Notes: generated from the letters alone by a model not told the origin. A DNA stretch of 64,000 nucleotides from Parundibacterium terreum (GCF_014636315.1 NZ_BMED01000005.1:310001-374000), one strand, 5' to 3'; shown: positions 35,122-44,097, counted from the stretch's first letter. Numbers and translations are program-made.

Positions 35122-35910
35122 ATGGCAAGGAAACGATATCAGGAAGAACCGGACAACCACGACAGGTGGCTGGTTTCCTACGCGGATTTCATTACCTTGC
35201 TGTTTGCATTTTTTGTTGTCATGTATGCGATTTCTTCGCTCAACGAAGGAAAATACAGGGTGCTGTCGAATGCGCTGACGGGTGCCTTCGGCAAGGTCAT
35301 GATCGTCACGCCCAAGCAGCCGGAAATTGCCCCTTCACCGACCATCAAGCTCGATCCTCTCCCCATCGTCAAGAAAAACACCGAAGCCTTACACAAGGAG
35401 CGTGAGCAGATGACCGGCGTTGCCAGGGATATCCTGGCGGTGCTGGAGCCGCTGGTGCGCGAGGGCAAGGTGCGGGTCACGCAGACCAGCCGCGGGGTGA
35501 CGATAGACATCAATGCCAGCGTGCTGTTTGCACCGGGCGAAGCGAAATTGACCGAAGATTCAAGTCAGGCGCTGAAGGCGATTGCATCTGTGCTGAAGAA
35601 TGACAATCACTCGATCCAGGTGGAAGGGCATACCGATAATCTGCCTATAAAGAACTCCATTTTCCCTTCCAACTGGGAATTGTCTGCCGTGCGTGCCAGC
35701 ACTGTCGTACGGCTGTTTTCTGAAAACGGTGTCGATGAAGGGCGCCTGACTGCAGTAGGGCAGGGCCCGAAACTGCCGGTAGGCGCCAACGACACGCCGG
35801 AGGGGCGTTCCAGGAATCGCCGGGTTACCGTCACGATACTGGCACTACTACCGGACAATCCGATTGATGTCCCGGTTACCGCATCGGACAAAAAGCCGGC
35901 AAATCCCTGA
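35122..35910 (+). CDS. motD: Second stator subunit, MotB-like (MotD)
   Basis: Peptidoglycan-anchored partner of MotC (262 aa). The membrane helix carries the ion-binding Asp in VSYADFITLLFAFFVVMYAI (about residues 18-37). The OmpA-like domain shows VEGHTDNLPIKNS, NWELSAVRASTVVRLF and RSRNRRVTVTI. It forms the end of the flhF-flhG-fliA-motC-motD series. The convergent DUF3224 gene ends about 100 bp beyond it. Confidence 0.93.
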   Translation: MARKRYQEEPDNHDRWLVSYADFITLLFAFFVVMYAISSLNEGKYRVLSNALTGAFGKVMIVTPKQPEIAPSPTIKLDPLPIVKKNTEALHKEREQMTGVARDILAVLEPLVREGKVRVTQTSRGVTIDINASVLFAPGEAKLTEDSSQALKAIASVLKNDNHSIQVEGHTDNLPIKNSIFPSNWELSAVRASTVVRLFSENGVDEGRLTAVGQGPKLPVGANDTPEGRSRNRRVTVTILALLPDNPIDVPVTASDKKPANP

Positions 35911-36011
35911 TCCGGATTTGCGCTGGGCCATATGGAATTGGTGCGCGTCCTGAGATGCTACTAACTTCTATTAGCGCCGAGCTTGGGCTCCGTCGATGCG
36001 TGGCGCCGCTT

Positions 36012-36563
36012 TTATTGATTTCTCGATGCGCCTGATGGAAGCATGTAATCCATTTTGTAGCTATGCTTGCCGCGGTCGATTTCAATAGCCATTGATCCAC
36101 TTAGTCCGGCCAGTTCATCGGTGCCGGAGTCGGGTACCACAGTCAATTGCAGTTGTGACGCGCCGCGATTCATCGTGCCGCTATGCTGCAGAACGAAGCT
36201 GCCTTTGCGCCCTTGCAAAGTGCCAGTCACCCGCTCCAGCGCCACATAGCCGGCCGAGCCTTGCACCTCTGTGCGTATGGCCAGCATTTCACCGAGGCTG
36301 GTTCCAGCCAGATCACCGCGAAATTGCTTATCAATCGTCATGCGGCCAATATGTGCGGCCTCAATGCCGGGTGTTGCTGTTTGCGGCGTCAATTTGACGT
36401 CAAATGATCCTGCTGCCTGCATTTTTGATGTCTCCTTTGTGGTTGGCGGCGATTGCTGATCGGTACCGGCGTGTGCCGCCGTGAGCAGGCCAAGAAAAAG
36501 AGCCAGCGCCGCCATGCAAGCCCGTCTGTCTAATAGCACAAGCATCATTCGCACAATCATCAT
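36012..36563 (-). CDS. Exported DUF3224-family protein
   Basis: Residues near the C-terminus (GSFVLQHSGTMNRGASQLQL, VVPDSGTDELAGLSGSM, HSYKMDYMLP) match the DUF3224 pattern, a small beta-barrel family of unknown function. An N-terminal hydrophobic stretch (MAALALFLGLLTAAHA) looks like a signal peptide, so it is probably periplasmic. The exact start is unclear: several Met codons exist (36563, 36560, 36548, 36545, 36515) and a TTG at 36602 is also possible. It is divergent from an AraC-type regulator that may control it. Confidence 0.75.
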   Translation of the reverse strand: MMIVRMMLVLLDRRACMAALALFLGLLTAAHAGTDQQSPPTTKETSKMQAAGSFDVKLTPQTATPGIEAAHIGRMTIDKQFRGDLAGTSLGEMLAIRTEVQGSAGYVALERVTGTLQGRKGSFVLQHSGTMNRGASQLQLTVVPDSGTDELAGLSGSMAIEIDRGKHSYKMDYMLPSGASRNQ

Positions 36564-36664
36564 TGTCATCCTGTAAAATTTTGCAACGCGCATCCTGCGC
36601 AATGCGAGGACATGAATGTATCAGGAGAGGCAGAACCGATGATTGGAAAAACGCGACAAGCTAA

Positions 36665-37495
36665 ATGGACTGGCAGCAAATGAGCGCTGAACCTGGCAAG
36701 CCGCGTGGCGTATTGCGACCGCAACCCGCATCGGGCAATTTCCAGCATGAACGCCGCGTCGCATCGGCATTGCTTGCAGATTTTGTGGAGCATTACTGGT
36801 ATGTTCGCTGGGATCCGCGCGAGCTTCCGCCCGTGCAGCAAGCGACGCTGCCTCATCCCAATGTGCATCTGGTGATAGAGCGGAATGAGGCTAACATCTA
36901 CGGAGTGCAAAGTAAGCGTTTTGAGCGACGTCTGGAAGGATTGGATTTCGTTTTCGGCATCAAATTCAGGGCGGGCGGCTTCTATCCTTTCCTTAAATCC
37001 CCTGTATCTGCCCTGGCCAACGGCATCCTTCCCGTACAGTCCGTATTCGCATCCGCAGGGCAGGGTTTGATGCCACGCATAACTGCCTGCATCGACTTTG
37101 ATGCGATGGTTGGAGTGGCGGAAGCCTTCCTGCTTGATCACTTGCCCCTGCCCGATCCCAACGTCGTGCGCGCCAGCGTGCTTGTTGCAGCAGTAGCAGA
37201 CGATCTTTGCATGACGTCGGTGGACCAGTTAATGACAAAAGCAGGGATGGACAAGCGTTCTCTACAGCGGCTATTCCAGAAATACGTGGGTATTGGGCCG
37301 AAATGGGTGATCAGGCGCTATCGTCTGCATGAGGCAATTGAGCGTATTCAAAACTATACGAACGTCAATTGGGTGGAATTGGCGTTAGAGCTTGGCTATT
37401 TCGATCAGTCTCATTTTGTACGGGATTTTAGCGCCCTGATAGGCCAGTCGCCGGCTGAGTATGCGCGCTCTTTGGGCAAAGGTGGCGCAAGCTGA
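36665..37495 (+). CDS. AraC-family transcriptional regulator
   Basis: A 276-aa regulator. Residues about 15-150 resemble the N-terminal domain common to AraC proteins of the DUF6597 type (FVEHYWYVRWD, LPHPNVHLVIE, FGIKFRAGGFYPF). The C-terminal AraC DNA-binding domain (about 180-275) has MDKRSLQRLFQKYVGIGPKWVIRRYRLHEA and LALELGYFDQSHFVRDFSALIGQSPAEY. It lies between the motility blocks, divergent from the DUF3224 gene, which is its most likely target. The effector is unknown. Confidence 0.9.
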   Translation: MDWQQMSAEPGKPRGVLRPQPASGNFQHERRVASALLADFVEHYWYVRWDPRELPPVQQATLPHPNVHLVIERNEANIYGVQSKRFERRLEGLDFVFGIKFRAGGFYPFLKSPVSALANGILPVQSVFASAGQGLMPRITACIDFDAMVGVAEAFLLDHLPLPDPNVVRASVLVAAVADDLCMTSVDQLMTKAGMDKRSLQRLFQKYVGIGPKWVIRRYRLHEAIERIQNYTNVNWVELALELGYFDQSHFVRDFSALIGQSPAEYARSLGKGGAS

Positions 37496-37551
37496 TTGCC
37501 GCTCTCTTCGGTGGCGAAAAAGCGGGTGCTTGGCGCAAGTCGAATGACTAT

Positions 37552-37570
37552 CCAGGCCGGTCCGGCCTGG
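37552..37570. terminator. GC-rich hairpin between araC-type gene and flgN
   Basis: CCAGGCCGG and CCGGCCTGG form a perfect nine-base inverted repeat around one T, between two convergent genes. Neither side has a T-run, so it may only slow polymerase from either direction. Confidence 0.4.
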
Positions 37571-37610
37571 CATATTCGCATCCAAAAACAGAGGGGTAGT
37601 GAGGCGCGGA

Positions 37611-38099
37611 TTAGCGCGCAGCGAAACCGCGGCCAGCGGATGTGCTGACGGTAGTGTGGCCGCTAGGGCCGTAGAATGAGCCGGCGGCAACGCTCGGGTC
37701 ATTTTGCTGCAGGATCTTGAGCGCACTTTGCGTGACATTCATGTGCCGGTTGATCAACAAGCCGTTAGTGCGATTGTTTTCGTTCGCTTTGCCGGTTACC
37801 GCGAGAAGGGTCGCCCAGCATTGTGCTGTTTCCGATTCGCTTGTTACTTGCTTCAGCCAGCTTTGTACGCCTGCGGCGTCACCGCTAAAGCCCAGGTTTA
37901 GCAGATGTTTGTTGCGTGATTTTTCCAAAGCTGAAATATCGGTAACAGCTTTGACTTTATTCACCGTGACCTGCGCGAGATCTTCTACGTTGCCACTGAC
38001 AAGTACCACTTGCTCTTTCTCCAGCAATTCAGCTAAAGAGGTCATCGCCTTTACTTCTTCTTGCAGGCATTCGAGCAGATTGGTTGTTGTCAGGTTCAT
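37611..38099 (-). CDS. flgN: Flagellar chaperone FlgN
   Basis: Export chaperone for the hook-junction proteins FlgK and FlgL, whose genes lie at the far end of the flg run (162 aa). It is mainly helical, with LLECLQEEVKAMTSLAELLEKEQVVL at the N-terminus and NEKNR-type region ENNRTNGLLINRHMNVTQSALKIL, which fits FlgN. The ATG at 38099 is preferred to a TTG two codons upstream. It follows flgM by two bases on the same strand. Confidence 0.88.
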   Translation of the reverse strand: MNLTTTNLLECLQEEVKAMTSLAELLEKEQVVLVSGNVEDLAQVTVNKVKAVTDISALEKSRNKHLLNLGFSGDAAGVQSWLKQVTSESETAQCWATLLAVTGKANENNRTNGLLINRHMNVTQSALKILQQNDPSVAAGSFYGPSGHTTVSTSAGRGFAAR

Positions 38100-38101
38100 T
38101 A

Positions 38102-38413
38102 TCAACGTTTTCTAGAATTTAACAGGTCTTTCACCGTATCCAGGAGTCCGTCAGCGACCTTGTCGGAATTGACCTGGAAACGGCCCTCCGATATTGCCAG
38201 CTTGATCTCTTCCACTTTCTTCGTGGCAAACACTGCACTACCGGCCTGTGCACTTTGCACGCCTTGCAGTTGAGTGGACAAATTGGAAATCTGCACGCTA
38301 TGTGACGGCGTACTCGCAACTTCCGTTTTATCTGCCGCTTTTTCGGTACGGGCTTGCGCCGGACTGTTTGCAGGCAGTCCGCCGGTCTTCTTCAGTGCGT
38401 CATCAATTTTCAC
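38102..38413 (-). CDS. flgM: Anti-sigma-28 factor FlgM
   Basis: Binds FliA until the hook is complete, then is exported (103 aa). The GTG at 38413 gives MKIDDALKKTGGLP, matching FlgM N-termini, with a GAGGG ribosome site at the right distance. Upstream in-frame ATGs (38449, 38446, 38440) would leave almost no leader after the sigma-28 promoter at 38460-38486. The C-terminal sigma-binding part is VEEIKLAISEGRFQVNSDKVADGLLD. Confidence 0.93.
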   Translation of the reverse strand: MKIDDALKKTGGLPANSPAQARTEKAADKTEVASTPSHSVQISNLSTQLQGVQSAQAGSAVFATKKVEEIKLAISEGRFQVNSDKVADGLLDTVKDLLNSRKR

Positions 38414-38459
38414 AGCATTACCCTCACTTATGGGATTCATATACATCATTACACCATGT

Positions 38460-38486
38460 ATATCGGCTGCGTTATTTCAAACTTTA
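38460..38486 (-). promoter_or_regulatory. Sigma-28 promoter of flgM-flgN
   Basis: Read on the minus strand: TAAAGTTT (38486-38479), 11 bases, GCCGATAT (38467-38460). This is 15 of 16 to the FliA consensus, with a predicted start point near 38453, about 40 nt before the GTG of flgM. Confidence 0.9.
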
Positions 38487-38561
38487 ACATTACTTGCGGA
38501 AATATTTTGTTAGTCTGCTATGGCTACTCTGCGGTTACTGTTTTTGCGCAGCAATTACTTG

Positions 38562-39260
38562 CTAATATGTTACTTCTATTTGGCCGCCAGCTTTGGCAAT
38601 TCCACTTAATACCTGGCCTGACAAAGTGCGTGCTTTCACTATCTGTCCCTCCGCCGCATTATTCAAGGCCAGCGCATCTGTGGAGACCTGGAATCCGCTT
38701 CCCTTGCTGGTTACCCTTACAGACTGGCCTTGCTGTATGACGGGAATATTGCGTAGATTGTCCATACGCAATAATGTCCCGGATGCAATAGACATCGTCA
38801 TCGTGCGCCCGATTGCCTGCTCAGGGCTGGTAATCACGCCGGCAGGCAAATTGGATAACTCCCCCTTAACCTTAGCGAGATCCGTCAGGGTCAGCGTTTG
38901 GCCCTGGGATATTGAGTTGGCGGCAACATAGTAATCCCCGCTAACCCGGACATTGGCAGTCATATACACAAGCCATGCTGTGGGGGTGGTGCAGCGTACT
39001 CCGACCGAAATCTTGCCCCAGGGTTTGCTTCCTTTCGGCAAGAAGGGCGCCAGATTGTCACAGGTAGCGAGCTTGAGACGCGAGTCTATCGGCCCCAGCG
39101 TAATATTGACTTCACCCGGTTGGCCCTGAGCCTGTATTTTCAGGAATTCCTCTGCCGCGGCGCGTACCGTAGCCTGGTCCTGGTACTGCACCGGTGCCGT
39201 CGCCTGTGCCCATCCGAATTGGCAGAATGCCATCAACATCAGTGCGCCTAATTTTTTCAT
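38562..39260 (-). CDS. flgA: Flagellar P-ring assembly protein FlgA
   Basis: Periplasmic chaperone that helps assemble FlgI into the P-ring (232 aa from the ATG at 39260). It has a signal peptide (KKLGALMLMAFCQFGWAQA) followed by an SAF-domain C-terminal half with YYVAANSISQGQTLTLTDLA and GTLLRMDNLRNIPVIQQGQSV. An upstream in-frame start would add 14 residues with no export signal benefit. It is divergent from flgB, and separated from flgM by the flgM promoter gap. Confidence 0.93.
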   Translation of the reverse strand: MKKLGALMLMAFCQFGWAQATAPVQYQDQATVRAAAEEFLKIQAQGQPGEVNITLGPIDSRLKLATCDNLAPFLPKGSKPWGKISVGVRCTTPTAWLVYMTANVRVSGDYYVAANSISQGQTLTLTDLAKVKGELSNLPAGVITSPEQAIGRTMTMSIASGTLLRMDNLRNIPVIQQGQSVRVTSKGSGFQVSTDALALNNAAEGQIVKARTLSGQVLSGIAKAGGQIEVTY

Positions 39261-39492
39261 GGTGACCTTCAATCTAGCCTTTGCTTGCCCTCGTGACATC
39301 AATGCTTTCTGTCAGTGGCGGTATGGCTAGATTCTATGATTTGCCCACAGATTTGAATCCTTGAACAGACAGGTTTTTGCCGTCTTTCTCTGTCGATCAA
39401 GCTTGGACGTGGGTACTTAACATGCAAGGTATCGAAAACCGTTTTGGTGGATGTTGTCGCAAGGCAACCTGAGGCGGGGAATTGGAGGAAAT
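39261..39492. promoter_or_regulatory. Divergent flgA/flgB control region
   Basis: These 232 bp must contain the promoters of flgA and of the long flgB operon, which are FlhDC-dependent in known systems. A perfect nine-base inverted repeat, AATCTAGCC (39271-39279) and GGCTAGATT (39325-39333), spans 45 bp near flgA. I cannot identify FlhDC boxes by eye. A GGAGGAA ribosome site for flgB closes the region. Confidence 0.5.
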
Positions 39493-39909
39493 ATGGTCAG
39501 CAAACTAGATGATTTTTTTCGCTTTCAAACCACCGCCCTGAGCATCAGGGGCGAGAGGCAACAATTGATTGCGTCCAATATCGCCAATGCGGATACGCCT
39601 AATTATAAGGCTAAGGATATCGATTTTACATCGGCATTGAATAATGCTCTGGGCCGCAGCAATGCGAGCAACGGTAGCCAGGTGCCGGAGGCATTGACTA
39701 AAACCTCGCCTCAGCACCTGGATATCAAGGGTAGTGCGGCTGCGGGCTTGCCACTGTATCGCGGAACCGTCCAAGGCGCGGTCGATGGTAATACCGTGGA
39801 TATGGATGTGGAACAAAATCAATTTACCGACAATGCTCTGCGTTACGAAGCTGGCCTGACGATGATCAATGGTCAGATCAAAGGCATGCTTGCTGCCATA
39901 CAAGGCTAA
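39493..39909 (+). CDS. flgB: Flagellar proximal rod protein FlgB
   Basis: One of the proximal rod proteins joining the MS-ring to the distal rod (138 aa; same as E. coli). It starts at the ATG behind GGAGGAA. The rod/hook N-terminal motif is SIRGERQQLIASNIANADTPNYKAKDIDF, and the C-terminal helix is EAGLTMINGQIKGMLAAIQG. It opens the flgBCDEFGHIJKL run. Confidence 0.96.
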   Translation: MVSKLDDFFRFQTTALSIRGERQQLIASNIANADTPNYKAKDIDFTSALNNALGRSNASNGSQVPEALTKTSPQHLDIKGSAAAGLPLYRGTVQGAVDGNTVDMDVEQNQFTDNALRYEAGLTMINGQIKGMLAAIQG

Positions 39910-39923
39910 GAAGGGTAATCATC

Positions 39924-40328
39924 ATGTCGCTATTTAATGTATTCAATGTTGCCGGTTCTGCGATGAGTGCGCAAGCGCAACGGCTGAACGTGGTCTCCAG
40001 CAATCTGGCCAATGCCGATAGCGTGACCAGTTCCGATGGTCAGCCGTATAAGGCGAAACAGGTGGTATTCAGCGCTACGCCGCTGGCCGGCACGCCATCC
40101 ACCGGCGTGAAGGTAAAGGAGGTTGTGGAAGACAGCACACCGCCTAAACTGATGTACGACCCCAAGCATCCGCTTGCCGATGAAAAAGGCTATGTCGCGA
40201 TGCCGAATGTGAATGTGGTCGAAGAAATGGTCAATATGATTTCTGCATCCCGCTCGTATCAAACCAACGTTGAAACAATGAATTCTGCCAAGGCCATGTT
40301 GCTGAAAACACTGACGCTAGGCCAATAA
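39924..40328 (+). CDS. flgC: Flagellar proximal rod protein FlgC
   Basis: Rod protein (134 aa) with the usual flg N-terminal motif (FNVAGSAMSAQAQRLNVVSS, then NLANADS) and C-terminal motif VNVVEEMVNMISASRSYQTN. It lies 14 bp after flgB. Confidence 0.97.
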   Translation: MSLFNVFNVAGSAMSAQAQRLNVVSSNLANADSVTSSDGQPYKAKQVVFSATPLAGTPSTGVKVKEVVEDSTPPKLMYDPKHPLADEKGYVAMPNVNVVEEMVNMISASRSYQTNVETMNSAKAMLLKTLTLGQ

Positions 40329-40346
40329 AGTAAAAAGGTAAATACC

Positions 40347-41039
40347 ATGTCCGTACAATCCACCAGCACCGTTGATCCTACCTTGCTTGCCACGATGAAT
40401 GGCACCAAGACGGCGACAGATACTACCCAGGAGGCACAGGATCGTTTTTTGAAGCTGCTGGTAACGCAGATGCAAAACCAGGATCCGCTGAACCCCATGG
40501 ACAATGCACAGGTGACTAGCCAGCTCGCCCAGCTGTCCACTGTCACCGGTATCGATAAGCTGAATACCTCGGTTGTTTCTTTGGGCGCCAGCTTGCAGTC
40601 TTCGCAAATCCTGCAGGCTTCCAGCATGATCAATCACGGTGTGCTGGCAGAAGGGTCGTCAATGATACTTGCCAAGACGAGTTCGGATGCCAATGCCGCC
40701 AGCGCAGCGATCTACGGTGTGGAACTGCCGCAGGATACCAGCGCCGTCAGCGTGACGATCAAGGACTCTACCGGTGCGGTTGTGCGTAAATTGGATCTGG
40801 GTGCGCTGCCGGCCGGCGTGAATCCTCTGACCTGGGATGGCAAGACGACTGCGGGCACCGTTGCGCCGGATGGCGCCTACACCTTTGAATTCTCGGCAAC
40901 GTCTGCCGGCAAGACGATAGATGCGACGCCTCTAGGTTTTGGCGTGATTTCCAGCGTTGCCTCCGGCACTTCGGGCATTAAATTATCCGTCGCCAATATT
41001 GGCGAAATCGGCTTGTCGGACATCAAACAGGTTTACTAA
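40347..41039 (+). CDS. flgD: Flagellar hook capping protein FlgD
   Basis: Scaffold cap that guides hook subunit assembly and is later discarded (230 aa). The N-terminal signature QDRFLKLLVTQMQNQDPLNP is clear, followed by the FlgD Tudor/Fn3-like region with ATAGKTIDATPLGFG-type beta strands and PAGVNPLTWDGK. It lies 18 bp after flgC and before the hook gene flgE. Confidence 0.96.
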   Translation: MSVQSTSTVDPTLLATMNGTKTATDTTQEAQDRFLKLLVTQMQNQDPLNPMDNAQVTSQLAQLSTVTGIDKLNTSVVSLGASLQSSQILQASSMINHGVLAEGSSMILAKTSSDANAASAAIYGVELPQDTSAVSVTIKDSTGAVVRKLDLGALPAGVNPLTWDGKTTAGTVAPDGAYTFEFSATSAGKTIDATPLGFGVISSVASGTSGIKLSVANIGEIGLSDIKQVY

Positions 41040-41099
41040 TTTAGTTTTTTTATCAGAGATCAGTGTGCCGCTTGGTTCACACATTTAGGGGAAATAATC

Positions 41100-42383
41100 A
41101 TGAGTTTCGGACAAGGGTTGAGTGGCCTGAATGCTTCATCCAAACAGCTGGATGTCATCGGCAATAATATCGCCAATGCACAGACGGTGGGTTTCAAGGC
41201 GGCACAAGCGCAGTTTGCCGACGTCTATGCGAACTCCTTGAACGGCTCCGGAGCTGGCCAGGTCGGTATCGGCGTCAAAGTAGCAACGGTGGCACAGCAG
41301 TTCACGCAGGGGAATATTTCTCCCACCCAGAATCCGCTGGATATCGCGATCAGCGGCCCCGGCTTTTTCCGTATGTCGGACAATGGTGCGGTCAGCTATA
41401 CCCGTAACGGCCAGTTCCATCTGGATGACAATGGCTTCATCGTCAATGCACAAGGGCTGAACCTGACCGGCTATCCTGTCGGTAGCACCGGGCTGATACT
41501 CGCCGGCACGCCCGTGCCTTTGCACATCAATACCGCGGACCAGCCGCCAAAAGCGACTACTGAGGCGGATACGATCATCAACCTGGATTCCCGGGCAACC
41601 ATACCTACAGTTCCTGCGTTCAACCCTCTTGATCCTAACAGCTATACGCAGAAGACGCCGGTGGATATCTACGATACGCTGGGTAACAAGCACACTCTGG
41701 AAACATTTTATGTGAAGACCGCGCCCGTCCCTCCTGCTACAGGCGTCGGTGAATATGATATTTATTCCACATTGGATGGAGTGCCTGTTGTCACGGCCAC
41801 AGGTACTCCGGGTTTGATCGGCCATGCGGTCTTTGATACGTTGGGCAAGCTTGACCCGCTAGCGACGACACCGGTCACTACTCCTCCGTTCACATTTAGC
41901 ATGGATATTGGTGCGGTTACTACAGCGGCTGGCGCGGCACCGCAGACGATTACTTACTCCATCACCGGAAGCACGCAATTTGGTGCTGCCTATAGCCTGA
42001 ACGCGCTGCATCAGGATGGTTTTACATCCGGCAAACTTTCAAAATTCAATACCGGCAAGGACGGTACTATCCTGGGCACTTACACCAATGGCCAGACTGC
42101 GGTGCTGGGCCAGGTCATTCTGTCCAACTTTACCGATCCCAACGGCTTGCAATCGATAGGCGATAACCAGTGGGTGGAAACGTCGGAATCCGGACCTCCG
42201 TTGGCAGGCGTGCCTTCTTCTAGCGGTCTCGGGACGCTGACCTCATCGGCGACCGAAGATTCCAATACCGATTTGACCGGTGAACTGGTGAACATGATTA
42301 CTGCGCAGCGCGTCTATCAGGCCAACGCACAGACGATCAAAACCGAAGATCAGATCCTGCAAACCCTGGTCAATCTGAGATAA
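41100..42383 (+). CDS. flgE: Flagellar hook protein FlgE
   Basis: The structural subunit of the hook (427 aa). N-terminal motif SFGQGLSGLNASSKQLDVIG with NNIANAQTVGFK; the C-terminal motif is ELVNMITAQRVYQANAQTIK. The middle region is Thr/Pro-rich and variable, as is normal for the exposed domains. It is 60 bp after flgD, with its own ribosome site. Confidence 0.97.
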   Translation: MSFGQGLSGLNASSKQLDVIGNNIANAQTVGFKAAQAQFADVYANSLNGSGAGQVGIGVKVATVAQQFTQGNISPTQNPLDIAISGPGFFRMSDNGAVSYTRNGQFHLDDNGFIVNAQGLNLTGYPVGSTGLILAGTPVPLHINTADQPPKATTEADTIINLDSRATIPTVPAFNPLDPNSYTQKTPVDIYDTLGNKHTLETFYVKTAPVPPATGVGEYDIYSTLDGVPVVTATGTPGLIGHAVFDTLGKLDPLATTPVTTPPFTFSMDIGAVTTAAGAAPQTITYSITGSTQFGAAYSLNALHQDGFTSGKLSKFNTGKDGTILGTYTNGQTAVLGQVILSNFTDPNGLQSIGDNQWVETSESGPPLAGVPSSSGLGTLTSSATEDSNTDLTGELVNMITAQRVYQANAQTIKTEDQILQTLVNLR

Positions 42384-42471
42384 CAGGCTAAGCAGGAATG
42401 ATTAAAGCAAAGCAGATACGGCTTGCAGCGGGTAGGAAAACGCTGTTGACTGGAACAGCGAGGGAGGCAAG

Positions 42472-43212
42472 ATGGATCGCTTGATTTATACCGCGATGAC
42501 GGGTGCAAAACACATCCTGGAGCAGCAGGCGACCACGTCGAATAATCTTGCCAACACTTCCACGACCGGTTTTCGCGCCCAGTTGGACTCTTTTCGCGCG
42601 GTGCCGGTCATCAGTGACGGTTTGCCTACGCGAGCATTTGTCGTGGATGCCACCGTAGGCACTGATTTCTCTACAGGCGCCCTGCAAATGACCGGTCGCA
42701 GCCTGGACGTCGCCGTACAGGGCAAGGGCTGGCTAGTTGTGCAACAGCCTGACGGTACCGAGGCCTATACCCGCAGCGGCAGTTTGAAGCTGACTGAAAA
42801 TGGCGTTCTGCAGACGCAGAACGGACTTAATGTGCTCGGCGATACGGGGCCAATCACCATACCTCCGGATATCAATCTCACCATAGGGACGGACGGCACC
42901 ATTTCCAGTGCGCCCAATACCGGCCAGCTTAATTCGGTCAACGTGATAGGGCGCTTGAAGCTGGTCAATCCGGACGAGAATAATCTGGTGCGCGGCGATG
43001 ACGGCCTGTTCAAGACCAAGGACGGCGTTCCTGCTGAAAATGACCCTAACGTATCTGTCGTCGATGGCACTTTGGAAAACAGCAACGTCAATATCGTGGA
43101 TGCGATGGTGTCGATGATTAACCTGGGCCGTGCGTTCGAGATGCAAATGAAGCTTTTGCAAAATGCCGAGAGTAACGCCACTAAAGCCGATCAACTCCTC
43201 GCTTTGAGCTGA
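42472..43212 (+). CDS. flgF: Flagellar proximal rod protein FlgF
   Basis: Rod protein (246 aa; E. coli 251) with MDRLIYTAMTGAKHILEQQ and NNLANTSTTGFRAQ at the N-terminus, the AVQGKGWLVVQQPDGTEAYT segment and the C-terminal helix AMVSMINLGRAFEMQMKLLQ. It precedes flgG by 98 bp. Confidence 0.95.
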   Translation: MDRLIYTAMTGAKHILEQQATTSNNLANTSTTGFRAQLDSFRAVPVISDGLPTRAFVVDATVGTDFSTGALQMTGRSLDVAVQGKGWLVVQQPDGTEAYTRSGSLKLTENGVLQTQNGLNVLGDTGPITIPPDINLTIGTDGTISSAPNTGQLNSVNVIGRLKLVNPDENNLVRGDDGLFKTKDGVPAENDPNVSVVDGTLENSNVNIVDAMVSMINLGRAFEMQMKLLQNAESNATKADQLLALS

Positions 43213-43310
43213 GTCCGGCTGACGTAAAGTAGGGCATGGCTAGAGCATAAGCCGTAAAACAGAATGAATATTGCAACGATGGATACACCGCAGCGACCAG
43301 GAGAAAGAAA

Positions 43311-44090
43311 ATGATACGTTCACTATGGATAGCCAAAACAGGTCTAGATGCGCAGCAGACCCAGATGGACGTCATCAGTAATAACTTGGCCAACGTCAGC
43401 ACGACCGGCTTCAAGCGCTCGCGCGCGGTGTTTGAGGATTTGCTGTACCAAAACATACGCCAACCGGGTGCACAGAGTTCGCAGCAGACACAACTGCCTT
43501 CGGGTTTGCAAATCGGTACCGGTGTACGCCCGGTTGCAACCGAGCGCATCCATACCCAGGGTAATCTGCAGGCGGCAGGCGCCAAGGATCTCGCGATACA
43601 GGGTGAGGGTTTTTTCCAGGTGCTGCTGCCCGATGGCACAACGGCGTATACCCGTGACGGCTCTTTTCAGACCGATAACCAGGGGCAGTTGACGACGTCC
43701 AGCGGTTACGTGATCCAGCCGGCGATAACGATCCCGGCCAATACGCTTAGTATCACGGTTGCCTCCGATGGTACCGTATCGGTGACTCAGCCTGGCACGA
43801 TTGCCTCCACCCAGGTTGGATCGATTACGCTAGCGACCTTTATCAATCCTACCGGCCTGTTGTCTACCGGGCAAAATCTGTACCAGGAGACGGCGGCATC
43901 GGGTGCTCCCAGCACCAATACTCCGGGCACGAACGGTGCCGGTTCCATCGCGCAAAACTATGTTGAAACCTCCAACGTCAATGTGGCGGAAGAGCTGGTC
44001 AACATGATACAAACGCAGCGCGCTTACGAGATCAACAGCAAGGCGATCACTACTTCCGACCAGATGCTGCAACGCCTGACGCAACTGTGA
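43311..44090 (+). CDS. flgG: Flagellar distal rod protein FlgG
   Basis: The distal rod subunit (259 aa; E. coli 260), with MIRSLWIAKTGLDAQQTQMD, NNLANVSTTGFKRSRA, the LAIQGEGFFQVLLPDGTTAY segment and VNVAEELVNMIQTQRAYEIN. An AGGAGAAAG ribosome site precedes the ATG. The gap to flgH is seven bases. Confidence 0.97.
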   Translation: MIRSLWIAKTGLDAQQTQMDVISNNLANVSTTGFKRSRAVFEDLLYQNIRQPGAQSSQQTQLPSGLQIGTGVRPVATERIHTQGNLQAAGAKDLAIQGEGFFQVLLPDGTTAYTRDGSFQTDNQGQLTTSSGYVIQPAITIPANTLSITVASDGTVSVTQPGTIASTQVGSITLATFINPTGLLSTGQNLYQETAASGAPSTNTPGTNGAGSIAQNYVETSNVNVAEELVNMIQTQRAYEINSKAITTSDQMLQRLTQL

Positions 44091-44097
44091 GTTTGCC

